Of a DNA stretch of 64,000 nucleotides, positions 33,126-43,100 are shown one piece after another. The position numbers were made by a program, and so were the translations under genes. Position 1 is the stretch's first letter; every line of letters begins with the position of its first letter. The DNA comes from Alopecurus myosuroides (Eukaryota; Streptophyta; Magnoliopsida; Poales; Poaceae): positions 53,470,292 through 53,534,291 of the forward strand of contig CM054060.1 in NCBI GenBank assembly GCA_028641055.1, written 5' to 3'. The notes under the pieces were generated by a model. The model had not been told where the DNA came from. It searched no databases and saw only the letters and a program-made list of their open reading frames with translations.

Positions 33126-33204
33126 AACCAGGATATATAATTGGGATGTAAAATTTCAACCATCCTAGAGATTAATTCTGGACAACATAAAAAAGGATGG
33201 AAAA

Positions 33205-33700
33205 AATTATGATCTTGGCAATGCCTACCATGGATCCACAGATATAATGATGAGAATCATGTCGACGGGCAGTTTTGGCTACCGTGCATCAAACCTGCAC
33301 ATGACGCAAATCGAAAACCAGCTCTGGTCAACATCGTGACTTGCAAATGTAGTCGGTGTATGTGTAAAAAAATGTTGTCATTGGCTCATTGCCAAATAAA
33401 ACGAAATCGATGTTGATGGCAAAAAGAAATAGCAAAGTACTTGCTAAACAAAGTTTAATTGGAACTATTAATGAGTGACAAACAATGAATTCAAATGATA
33501 CAACTTCAGCTAACCTAGATAGTTGGATACAAATGCAAAATAGAAGGGTGTGATCAATAGAGAAGACTACAAAAGGAAAAAATGACAACTAAGGTAAAGA
33601 AGCCCGCGTAAACATCGTGTTTTCATTATCACGACCCGCGCCAATCAGTTTCTATTTCGGAGGGTGTGGGCACATAAATTCAGCAGACAAATAGCACGTT
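33205..33700. repeat. diverged tandem duplication, unit 2
   Basis: Second unit of the 600-bp duplication, ending about 115 bp before the F-box stop codon. It probably includes the 3' untranslated or terminator region of that gene. Confidence 0.65.
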
Positions 33701-33813
33701 TGATTAGCTCATAAATGCGATCCATGCACGACAAAATTGTCAATTCGGCACGCCAAGTTTCGACAAATCTTACATGAACTGCCACTTATATCTCTGTTTC
33801 AACTAGGCGTATG

Positions 33814-35474
33814 TTAAACATCCATGCATAACAAATACTCACCACAGCTAAGATAAAGATAGCATTCCACGGTAGTATACGCCCCGAAGATGTCGTATAT
33901 TTTTGTGCATTTGTCACTACTTGCCGATGCCTCCTCTGACAGCTTCATGCTAACTCCTTTTAGCATTGGTGCACATTTGAGTATTAATTTTAACAAATCA
34001 AACTCATGATCCTCTCCTCCGAATCCGTTGATTTCCACTTGTTCGAGAGAAGTCAAAGAGAATGTTTGGGATTTCCAGTTCGGAGAATCACAAGGACAGT
34101 GTGGTGTGCATCCTTCTACCATCTAAAACAAAACAAAACAAAAAAGTGTATGTGAAATCGTGAGCTATTGAACACCGTATTATTGAGAGATAGAATCAGA
34201 TGAGAGAATTACCGTAGAGCTCTTTAGGCTGACCTTAAGCCTCTGCATACCGCAACGAATTCGATTTATCCCAAGGAGATGAACCACACATGCTCCGTAA
34301 ACATGTCCATTTGTTGTGAGGTGTAGCTCCAAAACAGAGAAGTCAATAATCATATGCTTCTGGATCTTCTCCGCAAGGTTGTCCCCTTCAGCGGGGAAAA
34401 TAGTACTCCACGAATACCTAGACGCGGTCTGAAAAAACAATTTACAAGATCATCCGCCATGCACATAATTTAGTTTAACCCGGAAAAGATTGCACTAAAT
34501 TGAGCAGGAGAAGGGACACAGACATCCAAGTGCAGCGAAGACAGCTGCCCTTCTCCTGCCGCCCTCTCTAGACTGAGCTGCATGAGGCTCCAGATACCAA
34601 AGAGAGTGATACATGAATAGCACTGCCAGGAAACCTTCTCCACCATTGGTGCCGAGAAGGAAACGACACCATTGTCGTCGAGTCTTAAGGACATGGTCAG
34701 TTGTCTTAGCATGGGGGCAAGGATGTTGACATGCTTTAACCATGTATTAGGACCCACAACAAGCTCCTGCAGCAGCGGTGAGGTGACATTCAGGACAGTG
34801 TCATAGAGCCAAACGTTGTCTAGCCGGAGCGTGCGCAATCGGGGGCAGAGGGGGAGCAAGGAGTCGAGATCGGCGTTGCAGTGGGACAGCGACAGCGTCT
34901 CGAGTGCGGGGAACCCAATGCCGTCTGGCACGCACAGGATGTCGATGGTGGAACAAAGATCCATCACGATGGAGGTGGCGCCGTGGAAACAAGGAAAATC
35001 GAGACGGAGAGAACCGCCGACGGACCACGAGGGGAGGACCAAGAGGAGCTCCTCCGGATCGATCCGTGCGGCGGCGGAGAGCAGCGATCTGAAGCGGGCT
35101 GTGTCCGAGTCGGGCCAATCCTCCATGGGAAAGCGCAGGCTAGGCATTGGGAGGCGAATTTGGAGGAGAGAAACAGCGGGCGGGGGAGGAGGGAAGCGGC
35201 CGAGCGCCGCTTCGACCGAGGGGAGCTCGACGTCGTTGAAGACGATCTGGCGGAGGCGGGACCACAGGCCTAGCCACCGGCGGGAGAGAACGCCGGTGCG
35301 CGCAGCGGCGGCGGCGCATCTGAGGCCGACGAGGATGAGGAGTAGCACATCGTCCGGGAGAGGGCTGATGAGATCCGGTCCGTCGCCTAGTGCTAGGCGG
35401 AGGGAACGCCGGCAGGGCCCCAATCTCGGCCGCATCGAAGCTCGGGAAGAAAGCGATGTATGGGCTGTATTCAC
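33814..35474 (-). CDS. F-box/LRR/FBD protein gene, three exons
   Basis: This is the only convincing host gene. Exon 1 is 34480-35474, exon 2 34213-34417, exon 3 33814-34122. The junctions use GT donors (GGGTTAAAC, ACGGTAATT) and AG acceptors (GCGTCTAG, TTTTAG), and the frame is open throughout, giving 502 residues. The F-box is at about residues 34-78 (ISPLPDDVLLLILVG, then VLSRRWLGLWS). Leucine-rich repeats follow to about 330 (FPALETLSLSHC, LCPRLRTLRLD). Exons 2-3 encode the FBD region (FSVLELHLTTNGHVYGA, CAPMLKGVSMKLSEEAS). Such proteins are thought to recruit substrates to SCF ubiquitin ligases; the target is unknown. A second start at residue 14 is possible. Confidence 0.88.
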
Positions 35475-36709
35475 TGCTACTGAGCAAAGGATGCCCTGGA
35501 TACCTCTCCTCGTCTTATTAGAAAATCGTTTTTTCTATCAGCTACTGTAGTTTTTCACATATTTGGGAAGTTGGCATATTCGTTTTATTGTTACAACAGC
35601 AGTACGAAATTACTATTCTCTATGGTTATACCAAGTGAATTGAAGCGATTTCCCCATTGGAAACTGTGTTAAGGATATTAATCTGTCGGCGGTACAAACA
35701 ATCTTTATAAAAATGTTCTGCGCCCGTGGCGTTCGTCGCCTCCGGCCCACCACCGGGCAAAGCTTGGTTGGTAGAGGCAGCGGGGCGTCCTCCTCGTCTT
35801 ACCTCGAGATTATCTTTCGTTGTGGGTCGACATGTGGACCCATGGGTGGTCGGTGGCCGGCGGCGACGGCGGTCTGCTGCTGGCTCAACGGAATTAGATG
35901 TGGTGCGTGCGGCGCCCCATGGTGATGCGGAGCTGGGGCATGGTGGTTAGGGGCCGCAAGCGGGTTAGATGGGCTTGGGCAGTCCTGGAGGAGCTTGGTG
36001 CGGCTATGCTGCGATGGAGTTGCTGGCTGGGATGTGGTGGTCTTGGTCACCAGTGCGGCAATAGTGGAGCCGACTGCCGGCTTAGCAACGGAGTTGACCT
36101 AGATATTTTCCATATATGTCCGTCTTGGAGTTGTCATGGTGGGATCATGGTCCGCATTCGTCGGCGATGAGGTGTGACTAACCTCGGCAGTGATTGGTGT
36201 TTACTTTATTTTGCCTCTTCTGAAGGACCTTGGGCCAAATGATTGGGCCAGGAATAAATCTTTGCGTGCGGATGATGTCAATGCTTGCGGGCAACCTTTC
36301 CTTCTTAGAGGCGTCTTCATGACCACATTCGTGATACCTGCCATAAGCACCAGGGGAAACCATGGATCGGCTTCTCGGATGAGGTGGCGTCGGCACCACG
36401 GTGTCATTCCCTCCTTGAGGCGCTTCCTAGGTTTCTTGGAGTCCCGGGGTGTGAGATAGAGTCGATGGTGGACGCTGTTCAGAGCATGAGTTTCAGCGGC
36501 ACAATGTACACCATTGCCGAGGCTTCCTCGGTGACACCTTAGTGCATCATTTTGATCCAATCTGACCGGGTTCACTCGCCAACTACTTCTAGGCACTTAG
36601 GGGTGGACAATAAGTTGATCTATGCCACCTTGGAGCTAGGTTGTGATAGCGAAGCTTCCGTCTTTTGTGATAGAGAAGCTTCCGTCTTGGTGGTGATGCA
36701 CCTTTGAGG
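35475..36709. other. upstream region of the F-box gene and unrecognised GC-rich sequence
   Basis: The first 230 bp are AT-rich and should hold the F-box gene promoter, but I see no clear TATA box. From about 35710 to 36600 the sequence is GC-rich with short ORFs in several frames and no known domain. It could be a decayed LINE 5' region or host sequence. A short tandem repeat (GTGATAG-GAAGCTTCCGTCTT) lies at about 36646-36688. Confidence 0.4.
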
Positions 36710-36731
36710 CTCTGTGATAGGGATATGCCTA

Positions 36732-36919
36732 AGGATTATGTTATCACAAGCATGAATGGAGAGTTGATAGAAGACAACATGACCATGGTGAAAACAAACA
36801 TTCAAGAGGTTGAAAACAAGATCACATTGGTGAAAACAATAAAGCAAGATGGTGAAAACAATTCATAACAATTGTTATTTTGATAGAACAATTGTTATTC
36901 ATCAAGACAAGGGGATAGG
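36732..36919 (+). repeat. copy of the element's 3' coding tail and polypurine tract, upstream of the left LTR
   Basis: This segment matches 53133-53320 almost exactly, including a 44-codon tail reading DYVITSMNGELIEDNM and on to a stop, and the tract AAGACAAGGGGATAGG. A normal 5' LTR would not be preceded by 3' internal sequence. It is preceded by ATGCCTAAG, the same nine bases that start gag at 50450, in frame with the tail. Confidence 0.85.
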
Positions 36920-37466
36920 TGCCTCCACCAAGTCAAATGCACCATAGAAATCCTATTTTCGAATAGGTATGGTTTGTATACCATGTGTGGCCGAAATCCC
37001 ATAGTGTGGGTCGGTTTGTATCCATATGTGTGTCCTAGTTGGACTCCTAGTCCTAATAGGAGTCCTAGTCCTAGTAGGAGGTGGGTTGCTTGCGCAAGGA
37101 ACCCTTGTGGCCGCACCCCCCCTTATATTCTTGCCACCTGCATGTGGATTAGAGGAGAACAAGTTAAAGAAACCCTGGTCTTGAGATTGTATTGCTGCTA
37201 AGCATTCATCTTGAAGTATTACCAAGTCAAAGTTGCGTGATATCTTGTTATTCCATTGGGAATAGGGGGATACAGGACCACTTGTAATCTTTGATTACTT
37301 GTGCAAGAGTGTGTAGTTGAGAATATCCAAAGGGCTTGATTGTTGTTGCATCTGGCAACAGGGATCATCCAAGTGAGAGGTCTTAGTGTAGCACTAGTTA
37401 TCAGAAAATACAGAAAATCCATAAAGAGAGAGAAGCTCATTGAGAAGATTGGGCCACCCCATATCA
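36920..37466 (+). repeat. left LTR of the outer non-autonomous element
   Basis: It starts TGCCTCCACC directly after a polypurine tract and ends CCCCATATCA, 3 bp before the PBS, for 547 bp. It matches 53321-53861 with roughly ten substitutions and a few indels by eye. It contains a perfect 9-bp stem (GGACTCCTA and TAGGAGTCC, about 37038-37062) and a TATA-like CTTATATTC near 37130. Confidence 0.8.
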
Positions 37467-37469
37467 TCT

Positions 37470-37479
37470 TGGTATCAGA
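37470..37479 (+). promoter_or_regulatory. primer binding site (tRNA-Met type)
   Basis: TGGTATCAGA, followed by TTCTCC, lies 3 bp after the LTR end. Ten bases match the iMet-type PBS. It fixes the LTR end and the plus orientation. Confidence 0.85.
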
Positions 37480-38600
37480 TTCTCCAGGTTTACTCGGTGA
37501 GCAAAGTTATCCCTAGTTTTTTTATTTTTATACCTATCCAGAGAAAGCCATACAAAAATAGTTGCTTAGTTCATTGCCAGAGCCTAGATCAACACCAATT
37601 TGCATCTACCTAGTTGCTGCCTTTTGTTGATTTGTGTTTCTGTTTTTTCTATTTTTAGGTTTTCATCTTTTAGGGTTCATCTAGTTTCTTTGAGTTGCTA
37701 TCCGAAAAATCCCACCAAAAATATTAGTGCTTTGATCTTGTTGCCTCGGGAAAGTCTACACCTACATCTTGTTCTCAAGGTGATCTAGTTTTTCGAGCTA
37801 CCTTTGTTGCGGAAAAGTTGGGTTCTAAATTGTGTTTAGGTTCTAGCCATCTTCGGTTTGCAATCCTATATCAATCGCAGCAAAAAAATTCCTACCGCAG
37901 CCACTTTTCCACCCAACCGATCCGATCCCTACCGCTATCGCTACATCCTTACCATATACCCCCACGGTAACCAAAATCCCTTACCAAACGCGCACCCGCT
38001 CCTTACCGCACTCGGTTCCTAGTTGCGCTCGGACTCGCTACCGTGAGGCCAAAACGCGCGCAAATCTCTACTGCCGATGCCGCCACTTCCGCGCCCACCT
38101 CTACTCGCTATCGGATTCCACTTACCCGCGCCCATTTTTTCCTTACCGCGCGCACCACCCCGCAGCACACCACCGCAATACACACTGCCCCTGCCGTGAG
38201 CTCTGCCGTGAGCCAAATTTGCTCTGTTTTGCTGCCGTACGGCACAAAAACAGCGTTTTCTCTGCCGTGAGCCTATAGTGCTGCCGTGAGCTCGTTTTTC
38301 TTCTAGTTTTTCATAGTTTTTCTTTTGTTTACTCCCTGTTATCTCTAGGATTCTTGTCTGATCTTTGATAATCCATAGCTACAGCCATTCTACAGCTACA
38401 TTTAGGTTCCCAAAACCCAAAGACTAGCTATTTTATTGCTCTAACAGGCTGCTCATTTTATCAAATCTGTCCACTAAATTTTGTTTCCATCTACTGTATT
38501 GCTCCTAGTTGATTCAAAGGCCATTGAAAAAATCAAAAAAATAGAAAGAAAGAAAAAAATTCAAAAGAGGCCATGCTACATATCACTAGTGGAAGCTATT
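37480..38600 (+). other. leader of the outer element, left part
   Basis: Non-coding leader. It includes a low-complexity zone rich in TACCGC/TTACCG (37880-38160) and several copies of CTGCCGTGAGC (about 38190-38295). The last five bases, CTATT (38596-38600), are the left target duplication of the nested Tat element. The leader resumes at 49980. Confidence 0.6.
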
Positions 38601-39473
38601 TGTCGTGGTGGTGTCAAGACAGATGCCATAGGATGGCTAAAAGTGTGGGAACGATGGACGCTGGAGACGCTCTTGGAGGGATCACGCGACGAGAAGCCGC
38701 GTGAGGTATAGATCAAACACTGCAAACAACACGATCTACCCAGGTTCAGGGCCCTCGTGAGGAGGTAAAACCCCTACTCCTGCCTTTCTCTATGTATTTG
38801 GTTGTCTCACCGAGTAGCCACAGTACAATGGTTCTTGCTACCGAGTAGCCACTCTTCTCTCTACGTGATGAACTAGGTCAAGAATCTAGGGTTTCCTGCC
38901 TTGTGATCGTCGTCCCTCGCGCAGGAGGCGGCGGGGCACCTTATATACACGGTGCCCAGCCGGATACAGCCAAATACAAACAAGTGTCGACATTGTGTGC
39001 ACACCGCCCTTCTTTCGAGTTGCCGCTGACAGATTTGGCTTCTAAGCTTGTCCTGATGCGGAAAGTCGTTGGGCAAAACCAAGTACCCAGTCTGTTATCA
39101 CTGTGCGAACACAGAGTAGGTCCCCCCTATCCTCCGACGGTCTGCTGCCACACTGTCACCGTCAGGCACGCCGGCCCAGATGAACAGTGATGTGAATAGT
39201 GCCAAGTACGGACCCCGGATACGCGGGATTCTGTGTCAGAACAGCTCCTTTGACTTCTGGCCCGAGTAGGTTCCCGCCAGTCTTACTCGGACCAGCTCTT
39301 CTACTCGAACTGATATAACTTGCTTGATATCTCCTTCTGGTCATCTTTCTGTAAGACCGAGTAGCAGTCGACCGGGTAGCGAGTACCGGGTAGGCGGCTA
39401 CTCGACCAACTTCTCTTCCGTCCCTTCGCCTTTACCACTTGCCTTTACCCTACTCGGGGGTAACCCCCCGACA
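38601..39473 (-). repeat. 3' LTR of the nested Tat element (left)
   Basis: 873 bp with TGTCG/CGACA ends. Being left of a minus-strand element it is the 3' LTR. On the inner side it is followed by GCAGTCCCCGAAGC, which on the minus strand is the polypurine-type tract (CTTCGGGGACTGC). Confidence 0.95.
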
Positions 39474-40173
39474 GCAGTCCCCGAAGCTGGTAGAGTCCTG
39501 CGAACTCGTTCACTGGGCCCTGCCAGCTTAAAACCAACCTTGGCAACCTTGCCCTTGAACCTCAATTTGCCGAGTAAAGCCTCCGAGTAGCACTCTGGGG
39601 ATTACCTTGAGTTTCTTTCCTTCCTAATAGAGCTAGCTTCCTACTCTGTAACCGAGTAAAAAGACTTAGGGAATTTCTTCAATCGAATCTTCGCAGCGCA
39701 GAGCACAATCCAGCCTTCCGGGCTGCGACTGGGCACATGTCACGCATCTAGGACCGCGACGCCTCGCTGCCCAGGACCTGACAGGCCACGCGCCCAGTTT
39801 TCACGGAGTGGGCCCACTGGCTCGTAATGTCCCATCACGCGCAGTAATCGCCCACGATCTCGTCGTGGGATCTAATGCGGCCGTTGCGCGCGCGTTCCGC
39901 GCTGTGTGCGTTTCTAACCGGCCACAGACCCCACGCCGCACGATTTATTGCCACGATCGATCCCACTACTCCCAATCGTAACGGTAATCCGTGGCGCGGT
40001 ATAAGTACCCCCACGGTAACTTCCTATTCTCCTTCCGCTTCATTTTCCTCTTCTGCCTCCTCATTCCTCCGCCGCCAGAGAGCTCTCCGCCGCCGCGCAA
40101 CTCTTTGCGCCGCCGCGGGTTTCTCCATTCCACCAATCTCTTCCAATTTCTCGCCACTTTCCTACTCGCTGTC
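39474..40173. other. 3' non-coding region and promoter of the antisense gene
   Basis: On the minus strand this is the region before the 3' LTR. On the plus strand it holds the likely promoter of the antisense gene, with TATAAGTA at 40000-40007, 167 bp before the start codon. No gene is seen inside it. Confidence 0.55.
40000..40007 (+). promoter_or_regulatory. TATA box of the antisense gene
   Basis: TATAAGTA, preceded by GC-rich sequence and followed by a pyrimidine-rich leader, sits at a suitable distance from the ATG at 40174. Confidence 0.5.
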
Positions 40174-43100
40174 ATGGCTCGCGGTGACAGCGCTCGCGCC
40201 GGCTGGGCCGGCTCCGACGTCACCGCGGAGGACTGCCAGTGGCTTGTGAACACCCGGAGGGTTCCTCCCGGTGTTCGCTGCCGGCCGTCCGACGGCGAGC
40301 TTTTTCCGACACCGCGGGAAGGCGAACACGTTGTCTTCCTCGCGCACTTCGCGCGGGGATTCGGCCTTCCTGCCTCCAACTTCCTCCGCTCTCTTCTCGA
40401 CCACTACGGTCTCCAGATGCATCACTTGCCTCCCAACGCCGTCGTCTTCCTCTCCTACCACGTCGTGGTGTTTGAAGCCTTCCTCGGCGTTCTTCCCACG
40501 ACGGAGACGTGGTCGAAGTACTTCTTCTTCCGCCAACAGAACCAAGGCAAGAAGGACGGGGCGGCCGCCAGCAGTCGGACAACCGACACCGGCAGCGCCA
40601 TGATGGTGCAGCGGACGGGAACCAACCACCCTCGCATCAAGGGTTTGGACTCCGTCCGCAAGTGGCAGAAATCCTTCCTGTATGTGAAGAATATGCCCGC
40701 CACGAAGGAAGCCAAGATTGAAGACCGCATCAATCTGCCCCCTTGGAGCAGCCGAGCTCCTACCGGGCAGAATTGGAAGAACAAGCCTTCCAACAGCAGG
40801 AATCTGGTGCAGATGGAGGAGCGGCTCGCCTATCTAAGCGGCGAAGGGCTCAAGAGCGACGATCCAGTCGCCTGTTGGATTCGCAACCGAGTGCTGCCTC
40901 TGCAACGACGCTCCCACCCCATGTGCTACATGGGCGGCCCCCGCGACTGTACTCGGACGACTACGTTCGAGCTCAGCAACGCGGATGTCGCCGCCTACGC
41001 CCGGTCCATCCTCACCACTGGCCTTCGAGACAACTGGCAGTATGGGTTCATCCCATACAGCCGCACGAAGCCGATTCCACGGGTACGTTCTTCTTACTCT
41101 GCTTCTTGTATACGCAATCCGAGTAGATAGCTTCCTCTCCTTGCTGCGACTAGCCTTCGTACTCTGCGCTGAGTAGGGCTCTCAGGAGAAGCACTTAGGC
41201 TTGATGTGCTTTATGTTTGCACGCCTTGCTGAGTAGGACACTCAGCCGAATCGCTTAGGCTTAATGTGCTTGATGTTTGCACGCCTAGTCGGGTAGGATA
41301 CTTAGGGGAAACACTTAGGCTTAATGTGCTTGATGTTTGCATGCCTTGCCGAGTAGGACACTTAGCCGCATCGCTTAGGCTTAATGTGCTTGATGTTTGC
41401 ACGCCTAGTCGGGTAAAGTGCTTTCATGCTATTCGGCTAACTTGTGATGTCTCTTTATCCTTCAGGTTCTTGATCGCCAGCTCGCTGAGAGCAGTGAACG
41501 CTTCGAGAGCAACTGGTTTGAGGACCGAGAAGAAGATGACGTGGTCTCCTTCGAGACCGCGGACAAGCTCAATCCTCCTGAAGCCGCCCAGGCGAGTGAG
41601 CATCACACGGACTTGTCTCTTCGTGACTGGTCCGAGGATGAAGGTGAAGGTAATTGAACTTATCCCCTCTGATCGTGAGCAGCGCAAACTAACTGCTTTC
41701 ACCTTCTGAATTGCTTTTGTTCCTTTCTATTTCACAGAGGGTGGTGATGCTGAGGACGCAGACGAGGATGAGGACGAGGACGAGAGAGCCCTGGTCGTCA
41801 AACCTCTTGCAGTTGCCGCTCCTGTTACCCGCAAGCGGGCGGGCAGCGGCGCCCAAGAGCCCCCTGCCAAGAAGAAGAAGCCGACCGAGAAGACGACCAA
41901 GAAGGTCGTGAAGAGGAAACGACCACCGATCCCTTCCCGCAAGGGGTAAGTTCTTTCTCGGTTGCACGCTTCGGTTCACCTCGTTCTTCTCGGTTGATCC
42001 CAATCCTTTTGCTTCGCTGTTTTCTCTTAGTTTCCTCTGCTCTCTTCTTATTTCTGAACGTAATTTTCTCTTCAGAGCCCCTTTGGACGCGGACGACGCT
42101 CTTGCGTCCACTGAGACCCAGAAGAAGGCCGCCATCGACGTTGACGAGCTTATTGACCTTGATGACGACGAGAACAACGCCGCCAACGCACAACCAGAGG
42201 GCACCAATGCCCAGAACGTCGAGCCTGAGCAGTAGTCCCGCGCCGAGCGGGAGGCGCAGGACGCTGCTCGCCAAGAGATGCCACCTTCTCCTCCGGCCAA
42301 CACTGCCGAGGAGAATCAAGAACAAGACACCGAGATGCACCATGACGCCGCCCTTGAGCGGCCGGGAACAGAACAGGAGCAGCCAGCCACAGGGGATGCT
42401 GAACAAGAAGACCCCGAGTCCCAGGCGCGGGTAGAAGCAATGGACGCCTCACAGCCAGATCCCGCTGCCGAGCAGCAGGTAGAAGACGCGACTGGGCAGT
42501 ACCCTCTGAGCGACGCGCAACCAATCGCTGCGCAGGGTAGCGCCCAGCCGGATGCCGCACCGGACAGCGCGCCCCTGGCGCCACCAACTGATCAAGGTAG
42601 CGCTCAGCCAGACTCTTCCTTGGTGCAGAACATCAAGGCTGTAGCCAGCCCTCCGGCCAGGCCGGTTACGAGGAAGAATGCTCAGGACGCTGCAGAGAGG
42701 AAGGCCGCCCAGAAGAAGGCCGCCGAGAAGAAGAATACCGAGAAGAAGCAAACCGAGAAGCCAATCGCCGAGAAGCCACCTGCCCAGAAGGAGAAATCGA
42801 AGAAACGGGCTGCCGAGATGCCGCCGCCAACATCAACTGCCCAGTCCAGTCAACTGGCTATTCGCGAGCCTGGCGCGGCTGCTGTCGCCGCTGCTGCATC
42901 CGGCGTCTCAGATCAGCCCGGCTACCCTCCTTATATGGTGAATGTCAGCCAGCAGTACCAGGTTGGCTTCACCTCTAAGGAACAGAAGCTTGCTCTTCAG
43001 AAAGGGAAGAAGGCCGTGGCAGTAGACTCCAGGCCCCGGCCCCAAATCAAGACAAATCTCTCTCCATTTCTTCGCGTGGAGTTCAGGACCAGGCGGTGAC

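Noticed and set aside
34816..35550. 244-residue plus-strand ORF over the F-box gene
   Set aside because: Shadow of the GC-rich exon 1 on the opposite strand, with no domain.
35713..36459. Several 70-130-residue ORFs in GC-rich sequence
   Set aside because: Frames overlap on both strands, none matches a known family, and no splice pattern links them.
41211..41709. ORFs with repeated LRLNVLDVC or SSTLSLS units
   Set aside because: They translate the 60-bp intronic minisatellite.
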